A DNA stretch of 64,000 bases. It comes from Helicoverpa zea. Its lineage: Eukaryota > Arthropoda > Insecta > Lepidoptera > Noctuidae. The translations under genes and the position numbers were made by a program. This document shows, piece by piece, positions 1 through 13,100 of the stretch. Location of the stretch: NCBI RefSeq assembly GCF_022581195.2, contig NC_061458.1, positions 12,834,001 to 12,898,000 on the forward strand. The letters are read 5' to 3'. How positions within the stretch are numbered: position 1 is the first letter of the stretch; the number at the start of each line of letters is the position of its first letter. Below the pieces are notes generated by a model, which did not search any database, was not told the DNA's origin, and saw only the letters and a list, made by a program, of their open reading frames with translations.

Positions 1-3000
1 AATACAAAGGTATTACACTATGGGTTATCTTGTTTAAAATTTGTGATAACACAAGTACATGTTGGTTTGAGTATTGTTGAAACCCAAATTTAGTCCAATA
101 AGAAATCAGTGAAGATATTAATTACACATTATTGTACTTTAATTACTTTTGTAGTTATGGAAACTGGCCTATAAACTTTTGATAGCAATCTACTAATTAA
201 TTTTCTTTAGAGTTTAGATACCTAACAACATACAGTTACTAAAATACATATTTGTACAGAAAATTGCATATATTTATTAGCCTGACTGTTATCTATGCAT
301 GCAGCACTATTAAAAACTGTGAAAATGAGAAAAATACAGGTGTAAAAGATGTTATCAGTGACCTTGAATATGAATGAATTAGTGATAACAAGACATTGTG
401 TCAATTTGCACCCAGTGTCTGCACTACTGGACTGTTTAATTACTAACATGCTTGTACTGCAGTATTTCATATATTGATATCAAGTATTATTAATTATTAA
501 TATTCTCAAGTATAGTTATGTCAGGGATGAGAGCAGTTCTAATTAAATGTTCTTAGTCATAAAGATATGATTACAACCTGTTTACTATGACTAACATAAT
601 ACTTAAGTGAACAGTCTTGTAAAATGTGCTAAAAGTGGGTTAATTTTATCACTGGTAATACTGAGATGACATTTTTATAAATGGAACAGTTATTGGGGGT
701 TTAAAAAGAGGCTAATTAAGAACATGAGTTGGCGGAGGCAACAAATGATTCAGCCTGAACGTTTAAATGATTTCACTGTGACATTCATTTTGCTATCACA
801 TCCTGGTTGACAGAGTGATAACACTTCCTTTTGAAGCTCATATATTCATTTATTTTTAGAAATAATTTAAATATGATCAGGAAGCTGTGCCAAATAAAAT
901 TATGAAAAATATGGAGATTTAATTATTTGAATTCATCTTTTATCATTATAATTTTATTTTATTTATCTTTTCATACATATCCATATCATAGATAATAGTA
1001 TATATTTAAATTCATATCATTCAGTTATATATTAAACCTATGTCTGTATATATTTATTTTCCAGATACTGGGTTATATTAGCAACGCGCTTGATTTAGGC
1101 GCAAACGATAATGCCTTGGTTAGTCCGAATGTTTGCGTTTGGTTTGCCCTGTTTGAATTTTTTTAATAACCCTTAGTTTTCCATTTAGTATTGAGCCATC
1201 GGAAATCCAGTGCTTGTTTTGTTTTTTTTATCCAATAAGGTTTTAAAGAGAATGGTGACAGTAAGATAGTCAGAACCATACAGTGTGATTTTTTTATGAT
1301 AATAGATTTTGGTTTGGCTAAAATTAGCGTGCTCAGAAAATGGATTTCATAACAGCAACATACAAAGTCGCAGGTTCAATGGAACAGAAACTTTGGAAGG
1401 TCACCAACAGCATTCATTTATCTCGAGTTGCTATGGAGTGTAGCTATTAAAATGGTATTTAGTTATATGAAGTAAATTCCATTAGCATGATTGCATTCTA
1501 TAGTTTGCTCTGCTTGGTTTTTGTGGTGTGTGTGAACTGGTACTTTGTGAGAACCCCGGTAGTTCCTTAGCCTATAGAATTTAATAGTTGCTAGTTTATT
1601 TATATTTGTCACATGCTAGAACTAAATGATCGCGAAATGTGATCTTGGGCGTGTATTGTCGCTGCAGACTTGAACTAATTAATTAATCATGTGGTGTAGT
1701 TGGTGTAGCCATAGCGCGGCTATTATTACTAAACGTGTCATTCTTAGTGTGAATGGAATAGTAATTTTATGCATGATGTGTAAGTTTGGTGTGTCTTTTA
1801 CGTAACCACATTTTTTTTCTTTTTATTGAGTTGGCAACTTAGAAATGAGTATTTATACTAGTTGTAAATCTAATAAGATGTGATGTAATGCTTGTATTGG
1901 AGAAGCCCGGCTCAAGTGTGTCACAGGACGGAAGCGGGGAAGTAGGGCGCTTATCTGGTTAGCGGGCAGCGGCCGGTGCACCGCGCCATAGACACACGTA
2001 GACCCCGCTCATGTACCTGTTACTTACACACGATGACGTTGTGTTGACAGCTCGTTTCCCGCGGTTTCACTTGATACCTGGGCTATAGAGTAAGTTAGTC
2101 ATGGGGTATTGTCGTGTATTGTTCTTACATAAAAACTAATAATGGTGTTATCACAAATAAGTTAATAAGACGTTTGACTTGTGTTATAGGAAAATTAGTT
2201 ATGAGAATTTTAGTTTAAACACCTGCAAAACTATATTATTGTGATGACACCAAGTAACTTCAGCGCGTACAATATTAGTATGGATGAACACCCAACTAAA
2301 TGCTGTGAACGGATTTAGATAAGCTTAGCCGACGCAATTTCCGCCGATTACTGCTTTTCGAAAGATAGTTAAACAACTGCTGAAATTATTAGCTGTGTTT
2401 ACTGTTTTTTTTGCCAATTGAAAGTTTAGGAATAATTGATTAATTGAGTCTGTGTTAAGTTACTTATAATCAAGTGATATAGGTACGTAGGTAGCAGATA
2501 TAGCTAAATGAATGATGACTTATGTTCTAAAGTAGGTTAAACAGTTTATAGCTAGATGCGGTCAACGACCCCAGGGTTCGTCTAGACGGCTTCAACTTCT
2601 AGTGCCTCTCGCGTTTACATCGAAAAGCCCTCGTTTTTCTTCCACTTTGAATACAAAAAAATTCCTGTTCAGCACATTACTGAGGTAGAGGTAAACTTGG
2701 TCCCATATTGCGGAAAACTTTACCTCTTTGTATGTTTGGGGAAATTGAATTTGCGACTAATCACATCATTTGGGTAATCAGGAAAACTGTTTGTTTGTTC
2801 CTGTTGAAACCATGAAACTTTATTTCCTCAAAAGTTTTTGAAAAAAATAGTTAACGAATTCAAACGCGGCTCAAAATACCAATCTAATCATCATTATCTC
2901 ACAAATTCTCGATAAAACTTTACGTCTAACTAATCAATATGAAAATAAATAGGTAAGAATGTAAAAATTATGAATAAGATAAAATAAAATAAGAATAGCC

Positions 3001-3900
3001 TTTATTCAATGAATAAGATAAACAAGTTAAAATCGCGTTACTGAAAAATACAAAACTTCCTAGGTACTTCCTGTTTTATCATCAAAAACAGTGTATGCAA
3101 AATACGGCGATTAGATTATGTTAAATTATACTAACGGGTAAAATTAAACTCTGAAATCGCACACTATATCCAATAGGCATAGTTATGGTACTTACACATC
3201 ATGGCTGCTAGAAATACTCAAACTAACGTACCATACACATTCCTGCTTCGCAGAAATTTCTATAAACCTTCACAAAACTCATAAAAACAAAACAATAGCA
3301 AGATAACTTCCTATTTCAGTTTCAGTATACGCTCATTAGAACATTGCACGCACGCAGTAAAAATACTAATATTTCTATATCCGATATTAAAAAACTTACA
3401 ACAGGAAAACATAAAATTAGAATTTAACAAAACTGCTATTAATCATTTGTGGTTTTTAGTGCCTAGATAGGTAATTTGTAAATTATCTGGATTTAAATTG
3501 TTTTATTAAATACTTAACGATATTTTGTGTACATGTGAACATAATACATGGACTAACGCATCATATTTAGCGAAGAATACCTACTCTCGTAATACGAAAA
3601 CAAGATACTTAATAGTTAATGCAAGCAGAGAGTACTAATTAAAGAGCCTTCGCGCGTCGATTAATTGATGACACTAACACCAACGTAATTTTATTCAAAC
3701 ACAGGTGTTCAAAGTTACCTCGTTGAAGAAATCTTATTTCCGATAATATAGCTTATGTACCACTATTGATATATTTGCATATAAAACAGCTAAACATATG
3801 TGGCGCTTAATCAAGTTAATCACAATTATAAACACGCGCCTAGCACAGATGCACGTAATCGCGTAAGTAGCGACGCCGGCGCCGATTGGATCACTATTCA
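1..3900. other. Non-coding region upstream of Moesin
   Basis: AT-rich DNA without a frame that looks coding by composition or recognisable motifs. A short GC- and CpG-rich patch at about 1,905-2,040 stands out and could be a distal promoter or enhancer, but no exon with a donor and a start could be read from it. Nothing else is supported here. Confidence 0.5.
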
Positions 3901-3954
3901 ATTTAGATGCAAGAAAAAAAGTAGCGAAACTGTAGGCGGCTTGAGGTGTGCGAG

Positions 3955-4127
3955 GTGGCCTTGAGCTCGGGGCGCGCGCGCATCCCCGCGGCGACCGCGA
4001 CCGTTCAGTTCAAACTCTACCGCCGCGTCCGGCAGACGCGGCTCACGTGTTCTCCACAGGATAATATAAACAACCTTGTGTTTGTGCCTGTGACATTACC
4101 CAGTGTGTGACCCAAAAACCAGCCACC
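3955..4127 (+). promoter_or_regulatory. Moesin core promoter and 5' UTR (Inr + DPE)
   Basis: A GC-rich stretch immediately precedes the Moesin start codon. TCAGTT at 4,005-4,010 matches the arthropod initiator consensus TCAKTY, giving A+1 at 4,007. Counting from there, +28 to +33 (4,034-4,039) reads AGACGC, five of six positions of the downstream promoter element RGWYVT. No TATA box sits at -30; the surroundings are GC-rich. This is the usual layout of a TATA-less insect promoter and would give a 121-nt 5' UTR. Inferred from motif match and spacing only. Confidence 0.45.
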
Positions 4128-7100
4128 ATGGTTGCCGGAGGAAAACAGGTCAGTTGCATTGCATAAAGGGTAGACACGACCACCTTGACTGATGTCGTCA
4201 CTGACACTTTTTGCTCAAACCGCAAAAACCACACAGAATATTCTAGTGCTTAAGGCAATAGAATTATCCTTTAACTCTAAGCCCTTGATCAGAAACACCC
4301 TTGGCTTTTGAACCCGGCTACAAACTGGTTGCTTAATGGAACTTCCAAAGTCCACTTACCTAAATGTAGGGTACCCATGTCGTCCAGACGTCTTAGTCAC
4401 TTGTACCTGCTTAATTAATATTACCTACCTTTGCAAAGAAATTGAAAGCACGTCACAGCTTATCTCGATTACCTGGAACTTAGGCATAGCAACAGGTGCC
4501 GGAGTCATCATGGCCGAACGTTTCGTCAAACAAATAAATTACATTAGTGTATAGATGGTCGACAAGCATGTTGACTGAAATCATAAGTTACGGTGATGTC
4601 ATCGCAACGTAAACCCGCAAACTTCAAGATGGAGTCGGTCATGGCTTTATTATTTATTTTGCATCAAGCAAACGGTCGTAACCGTCTTTTGTTCCCTATC
4701 CCTGTCCAGCCCGCGCATTAGAGCGAGATAGAATCACTTTCCTGTTTCGCCAAGGGTCTGGTGCTCTCGCTTTCTTTAGAATCTTTTGTCTTGAATCAAC
4801 ATCTAAGTTCGCCATGAAAAAATATATCATTGTACATAATGGGAGGTTTTTTATCGTTCTAGTTCATTTATGATTAGGTGAACTTAAAGAATTTCATGTT
4901 TTTTATCACCGATACGAATGTAGTACAATATAAACGTGTGAATTTTCGATTACTTTTATCAAAATTAACACAATGAGTTGTAATGAATTTTATCTTATCG
5001 CTAGTAATGCTGCACGTTCTGGTTACCTACTGGTCAATATGTTGTTAAAAATACCATCAAGGTAGTTCATTACAGCAGTACTGTTTTAACGTAAATATGA
5101 CATGTAGAGCCGCGTCACGCGATGTGGCTGCTGACTTATCATTACAGCTAACACTAGGCGCACTATAAAACTAGTTGATTATAAAACTTGCTTCATCAGC
5201 GGCACTTAAATCACGTACTACTAATGTACAAAGATGTTCAAGGATTTCCACATCTGTAAGATTGTTAGGGTTTAGAAAAAACATTTAATCACTTCTTGGT
5301 TCACAATCTAAAACTTATTAACATAGTTTTTGTGGGCTTTGCTGAGCTTCGAAATTAAATAAATTGCTCAGTTTTATTCGGCTCGTGATTATGCCACTTG
5401 GAATTGTTGATAGTCATGGCACTATCTATACAACCTAAATCTTAATCCCAATTCAAAGTACGGGATTAATATTTTACATCCGTAAAACTTATCACACTTG
5501 GGTATTTTCAAGTTCAAATTGTAACTGTTTTGCTACACTCAAACAGCATTAATGTATTTTCCACATGTCGTGTTGCTAAGAGCCTTGAAAATTTAAATAA
5601 CACTGCTGGTTTTCGTTCTACATCCATCTGAAACGTTGCTCACGTTTAACCATAAAATGAATTCGATTTATCAAAAAATGAATGGAATTTTAATTAAGAC
5701 TGGGAATGTTAATTAATTGCATATCCTGGTGTAAAGGGGAAGCAATTTGTTAAAATGATATGATTGGCTCAACAAAATAAAGTTGTAGCGTATCAAATAT
5801 ATGTAGTTAAAGTTAGATCCAAAACTTAAGTAGCGTTTATCGAAGATCACCGAAGAAGAACAATAGAGTCATCAACAGAAAGGTCAGCAGCTGATGTTTT
5901 TCTTAATGAACGTACAATTGATGGAGCCTCAGCTTGGCGACATGCAACGTAAGCCAGTAATTGGTACCTGCATGTACCTGCAGAATCACGTTATCACAAT
6001 AGCCGCACGTGACGCGAACACTACTTCACACGCAGGTACATCGTTACGCGATTTATTATTAGCTACAAGTCTAGTCGGATACAAATCAGCATAATTGATG
6101 CATTTCCTGAATACATCATGCATGACAAAAACTGTTTCTTAGAAAAAGATTCAGTTTAAGTATTTTCTAATTGCCAAAATATGTCGTAGAGTTCATTATA
6201 TTGACAATTATCTAGCAACAACGTATCTGATCATGCATTATGAGGCTGAGGTCAGCTCTATGCCCTATAGCTACGTAACGTAACCCAACTTGACGCATCG
6301 ATCTATCTTCGTCAGCCATTAGGCACCAAGCCCCTCATTCATGCAGCCTGTACTTGAATTTAATTTGACGGTCGATATGCTCCATGCCCATGTAGTGCCG
6401 TTTCACTCCGTTTCACCTACTCAAACACTATTGCGATTTCTAAAGCACAGCAGAATTTCTTTTTCTATCACCTCGAATATTTTTGAGTCTCACTTTTGAC
6501 GAGACTTCGTGAGATTCGCGGAGGTGTAGCATTATAATTGAGTCAGGTAACAAGATCGTGGAGATATTGTTAAGTTTTCTCTTGACGTGTATTGAAAGTT
6601 TAATTTGGACTTTAGCACGAGCAGGCGACATCGAATAAGACTTACTTTTTATACAAACGAAGCGATTGACGTCATTACAGCGACACCTTTTCAAGATCTA
6701 CTAGTGCTCAAAGTGTTGGAGAGTCAAACAATAGGTTATTATAAGATGGTGGCAAGGTGCTACATCCGTATTGATCGTGCAGTTAGAGCCACGTGTTAGC
6801 TCCATCTGTCTGTGCACCTGTTACGCCACCCTCTATCCCCTCTGCCACCTTCCTGTCTGAACACCGGGATTTTTTGCTTCCGACGCAACGTTTTATCCAA
6901 CTTTATTCTCTGTTAGCTTTGCATAACGTTGATTATAACTATTAATAGTTGTACTTATGTCTCATGTGTTAAATCATCTGTTTGCCTTTAATGGTTTATT
7001 CTGACGTTTTTTGTTGACCGAACAGTTTATCTGCATTAGCTTAACGTGTTTGACATTGAATTTTGGTTGGACTACAATCTTCAATTTTTAAGCTTATGAA

Positions 7101-10100
7101 TTTTACGGAAAGCCACCTTTAAACTTTTGTCGTTATTAGTTATTATTACTTAAATCAATGTAATTTATAAATGATGACTGTTGTTATGAAATACCAGTTT
7201 CTACAATTTTTTACCTCCAGGCGCCGACCTCACGACCCTAGTTCAAAGTTAATAATTATGTCGTCAAATGTACTTACAACGAGTATATTTAATGTATCTT
7301 CATAATTACCATCAGTTCACCTTGGTCACCTCATGTACTTCCTACTTAGCTCAGATACAGCAAGGACGACACTTTACCATATTTTTGATTCTTGAGTATT
7401 TTTCCGTGAGACAATAGAATGGATCTCTGTAAAAATCTTATTGTTAAATGTATTGTTTGACAAGAATATTTAAATATAAGTATTAATTTAGTTACTTAGT
7501 AAGATGTAAAGCTTCGCTTCTTAGCTGTGGGTGGAAATATATTCAGCTCCTTATGTTGTAACGAGAGACTAATTCCAACATGACGCGTTGACATTGAAAG
7601 CAGATGCTTGTATGTAACGTCTTAATTTACGCTATTAACTTAGCGGGTGGTATTTCTCTAGGAAAAGCTCTATCACATCTTGAAAGTAAGGAGCGATCAA
7701 ACAATGCGATAAACAAAATTCGTGCATGGAAAAATAAACTTGAAATACCTCATGAATTTGCTATTAATGAGGACTAGGCAATAGGCATGATGACAGTAAT
7801 CAAAAATCATTAAAATAATATATTTATTAAATTAAACTTGAAGCTTGGAATATAAAACGCGCATTGTTTTCTTTATTAATAATGTGATTAATATGTATTT
7901 TTATAAAATAAAATTACGAAATAAGGCAATCCGCCATGATATCTTGAACACCGATCAGAGCTCGTGACGTCATCTCTCAAAAGAACTCGCGCGAAAGCGC
8001 GCGAACGTCACATTTCGTTATTGTGAACTTCCACTGCGATCTTTGTTTTTAATTAATTAATTGTTTATAACACGAGTTATGGAGCCCGGATTTATCAAGG
8101 CAAACAGCGCTTATTTGCCTAGAATTGATATCATAATGCTGGGAAAGTTTTTGGCATCAAATAAAGATTTTTGTTCAGCTGAATTTACAAATGTTAAAAC
8201 TTCCATGTAAGTATACTAGTTTAATTAAAAAACAATGAGAGATGAAACCTAACCTCGAAATAGTTATTTACATTATAAACTATGCTAGAATCTAGAGAAC
8301 TATGTAATAACTTACATCAAAGTGATCTTCACAAAAATAAAGTTGTACCCTGGGCAATATTGCTTTTGAATCTCGCCTTGCAAGTTTAAGCCACTTGATT
8401 CGTATTTTTTTATTGTGAGGAACGTACACAAATAACTTATCAGGAGTTGTTTTGGATGTGTTCTTACACTGGGGGACCCCACAACACCTATGCCCTTTCG
8501 AATTCATATTTAATAACACAAAAAACTTAATTATTACACGAGCGTTGTTTACTTGCGTCTTGTAATTTCAGTCGTGACGTCACAAGTGACGACATGACAC
8601 TGACAAGCGTTTTCGCGCCGGATTCAAAGTGGACAGAGAAAAATGCAATTATTTGATAAAAAAACTTCGCATTTTCTTAAAATTAATAATTTTTCATATA
8701 AAATAGACGTATACCTACATCATACAAAGGAATTTAAAAATTTGTCATCATGCCTATTACCGAGTCTGGCAATAAAATTAACGCAACGAACGAACGCAAG
8801 AATCTCCCATCTTAGGTAAAAAATATCATAAGAATCTTGTGAGCATTATTCAATTCTTAGCTTGTCCTATAAATAGAATCGCGGCACATACGGTTGCTAT
8901 ACGCGATTCACGTTTATCATACCACTATCTATGTTACGTTCGTTGTATACTTAGATGATGTCATGTCTCCCTTGCGTACAGATGTAGCATCGGCCATCAA
9001 ACGACGGTTAGGGGAATTCAAACTCACAGTTATTTATTACCTAGGGCAGAATATCGTGGTATCTCCATCAGTTAATCTAGGAGCTACACTCTTTTTATAC
9101 AGCCTGCAAGTTATGATCATGATGGCAATTCCATTACTGTCTGTTATTTGTGATATGGTTTCCTTTAACACGAATTTTGATCGTTAAAGATAATCGTGAG
9201 TGCGTGAGCTTATCGTATAAAGTTGTAGAATTTAAATGGATAACTGTGGTGTGTTTGAACGATAAGCTGATTTATCTAGCTTGGAACAAGCATAACATAC
9301 ACATCTATTTTATTATTGATTTGTACCTTCATGAATTAAGTGAATAAGCTTACATGATATCGAGATGTGTCAGGGATATTGAAGGCATTTCCTTGACCAT
9401 CTACTGGATTTACAGTTAATACGTGATTACTACACAACGACCTTAAAGTATCGATTCAAACGTATTGGTGTCATGAAAGGAAAATGGAAACATATATTAC
9501 ACGCGTACATACATACTTGGTATCATATAAATACCAAGAAGTGGTTTATAAACGGATTTCCATGCAAATTGGTTTCCATATTCAATGTAACACTGACCTC
9601 ACAAGTTATAGACATCATTTTCTTCATAACTGGTGAATCACAATCCAAATATAAACATGGTGCACCCATTACCAATATAATTATGAAATCCGTAAACAAT
9701 TTCCTACTAAATAGGGTCGTTTTCCTGTCAATAGGCACGTGACACACGAACATGGAGCCGTCATTTTAATATGAAATTATTATCATTGCCTTCTGCTGGT
9801 TTATGTCTGCCATTATTCAAGATTTTCTAATCAGGTAATGGTAGTACATCAAGCAAACTAATGGCGCATCTTAAAGCATCTATAGCTCTTTACTAATCGA
9901 TAACATGCGAGAGTTTAAAACTGGTTTCTTTGCCAATAACGTAGTTAGTATCTGCTGAAGAAACATCAGTTTAAGTTTCTTCATTAGTGTTAAGTTTCTT
10001 GCCGTGATCATCTGTTCTAAACATAATATCAATCAACATGTGGAAGCATACTTTCTTCATAATAATAATAGATGTAAGAAATTACATGCTCACTTTCTTG

Positions 10101-13100
10101 AAGGCAAGTTTCGCGTGCAAAGCAAAGCGAGCAAATTGGTCGTTGCTTATACAAACATCCGTCGTTTACACTAGCGATAAGAGCGCAGCCGCCGCACGCT
10201 TATCTCGTATTAGTTTCTCAATCTCGTCAGATGACTCAGCTCTTACATTAGCTACTTCATTATCATCATCCTTGGGCGAGGAATGCCTTTAAAATATATT
10301 TTTCTATAATTAACCAAATCTCATTCAATTAGAAAGTGTATCAAAATTAGATTGTTTTAGTCTAATAGCCAACAAGTTTAACTAGGTAAAGCGTCTGTCT
10401 GCGCTAAAGTTGAATCATTTGAGACAGACAGCTTAAACAATCGGAAGCAATTAGGTTCGTCTATCTATCGGGACGTGTCTCGATTATTTCCGTTGCCATG
10501 ATAATTTATTTGACGTTAGATCCGATTTTTTTTCGTCCGTTGGCATACGACTTGTTGACTGTGTTGTACATTCATTAGTTTTTGGTTACGCATCTATGAG
10601 CTCTTGTGTCTCTGTGCCCATTACGTGTGTAATTATGAATAAAACAGGTTTATTAACTAGCTCCGAGGTAGAGGAAATATTTCAAATTGACAGATGACCT
10701 TCTGACTTTTTTTGTCTTTACGTAAACCTTCAAGTTACATCACATACAAAAGTAACATAATTTGATGAGTTCCGCGGCGCCGTGCATGGAGTAATGTCTT
10801 ATTTAAGTGACACTGCCTAAGTTTGGAATTAGTCAGGGTATGTTTTCAGTTTATTCCTCTTGTTGAACATAGCTTATATTTAGCACTGAGCTGTAGCCAG
10901 GATTAGCTAAACACACGAGAACATAGATTAAAACAAGTGTTGACATAATGATGACGAATTGTCTAGAAATGCTCTCGGAGCGTGTAAAATATGCATCATT
11001 TGAGAGCAAAGACGCCAGTTTACACCGATCACATTTACATACATTTCACAGTATAAACTAGTTCACATAAAATTAACGACATTGAGAATATTCGATTTAA
11101 TTTCATGAACGCTATCATCGTCCTTTCCTTAACCTTATTACTGGAGGTTAGAGGAGGCAGTTTTATGATTTTAAATAATAAACCATGCGGGCTACTTGAT
11201 AAGCGATAAATTATAGGGGAGACAAGAATAACCGAGGTTGAATAATAGCCTAGAAATGAGGATGATCCATGAAGGATTGTTATCGATACTTTTTCCATAA
11301 ATGTAGGTGATGGTATCTTTAAGGATAAAATAAAAGCAATAGAGGAATTAAATGACACTGTGGTTTAACATATCAAATTATGAAAGAGGTTACAAGATTT
11401 TAACTCATGAACGTAAACATGAAAGTTCCTGGTTCAGTGGTTTTTATTTGGTGTTTATGTTCTGTACTGGCATTGCTCCAAGCTGCGATTTCCGATCGTA
11501 TTCCGGTCTTCAGCTCTTTGAACTTTGACCTTCGCTTTAAGTACGAATTTATCTATCTTATCTTGTACTCAAAAAAGGTTGTAAAATTGATAAAATTATC
11601 TACGGATAATATTAAATTCAATCAATCAATGAGGGCCATTTTATAATATTTTACAATTCGGAAGATATTCCTTGCGTGAGGAGCCCTATTAAAACCGAAT
11701 TGTCATTTTGTTAATAGTTTAGCGTCAGAATCAAACCCCAAAACTGTAAAATTTCTTGAAGCTACTTTGTAAAATTCATTTACTCATACAGCCGCAGTGT
11801 ACAAATTAGCGATATAGTTAAAAAGTAGTGTATTCTCATTACTATCGTACTTAGAAGTATACTACGAATGAACGTTATGTACATCCATTGTTGCCACTTT
11901 GCAGATAATATCTCCGTCGGTACCAAGCATTGTTAGTGTAATCATGTTTTCATTACTAGGTACCGATGTAGATTCATCGGCTACTGCAAATGCCTTCCCA
12001 TCGTATACTATGAAGTCTATTTTTGTACTTGTATTTGTTATTTATCTTCTCGATGTATTTTCGTTTCTTTCTTTCTATAATCTTTTCTACAAAAATCGAA
12101 AAATATTCGTAATCTTTGAATCCTCTTCACAATATTTTTCGTGTACCAAAACCTTGGCTGGCATGAAAAAATATTATAGCATTTTCTTAGGAATTGCAAA
12201 ATAAATAGAAACTATTTCTTTAACAGTTTCATTCGCGTGAACTGCAGTCATTTGCTGGAAGCTACATTTGAATATTGTTTATGGATGATTGTCTTAAACT
12301 ACATTATTTCGATGAAATATTTGAACTGCTTGGTAGTCTAGAATTTGTTTATCCAAATGATTCATAAGTTCGAGAAAAAAAGAGCTGCTGTAGCTTACAT
12401 ATAGTTTTATCGTTACCATAAAAAGTATCGGAGTACACTTAAAGAGATCATAAAAGGACGTTGATAGAGCTCGACAGTTGAAGTAATACCATGACATAAT
12501 CGTCCCGGAAGATCGCATCCGCTTGGCGTGCCACCAACTCTGCATTATGTACAATATTTTTAGATACCATCATTTACGTTCTCTCTATTTCTGTTGTCTG
12601 TTTATTTATGTTTATATCAGTTTCTATGAATGAAACTTTATTACTCTTTAGTTTGCCTTGATAGCATTCATCTGCTCCAGATACTACTTTTATGTTTGGC
12701 TTGAATTGCATCTATATGCCGCTATCTTTGCTCTTAATTGAGAAAACGATATGAATGAAATCCTTATGTTTGTATTATTAATGAACCTAGTGATAAACAG
12801 AGCGTTTATTTTCCGTCAATAAAGCTGTAGTTACTAGATAATTCAGACTTTTGTTTAAAAACAATCATGTTGACCAAAATAACAATTTATTGATAAAAAT
12901 TGAAATTGCAAAATTCACTTGAAAACATTGGATTATTCTCATTGGCAAAGATGTCAAGAACGACATATTTAGCTCCACACATATTGAAATTTTAAATGCT
13001 TTATATTGCTAATTCTTCGGTCTGTTTTTGGCCCTTCTTGTATGAATCAAAAATATGCAATCTTAAAATGATCTGTTCAATATATCAAGTTACCTAAAGG

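Larger units (their letters stand above)
7772..8766. mobile_element. TIR element carrying two converging transposon first exons
   Basis: The ends are a 24-bp inverted repeat (7,772-7,795 and 8,743-8,766) with two mismatches; its core AATAGGCATGATGACA is exact. Inside are a plus-strand first exon (8,079-8,206) and a minus-strand THAP exon (8,507-8,316), each followed by a clean GTAAGT donor and each pointing to the centre, where no further exon exists. I infer an internally deleted, non-autonomous copy of a larger two-gene DNA transposon. Target-site duplications were not obvious. A TTAA lies near both ends (7,764 and 8,778) but not at symmetrical distances. Confidence 0.65.

Noticed and set aside
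222..470. Minus-strand frame of 82 codons
   Set aside because: Low-complexity hydrophobic content, no start context, no motif, AT-rich surroundings.
4043..4234. Minus-strand frame of 63 codons over the Moesin leader exon
   Set aside because: Antisense of the promoter/leader exon, no motif.
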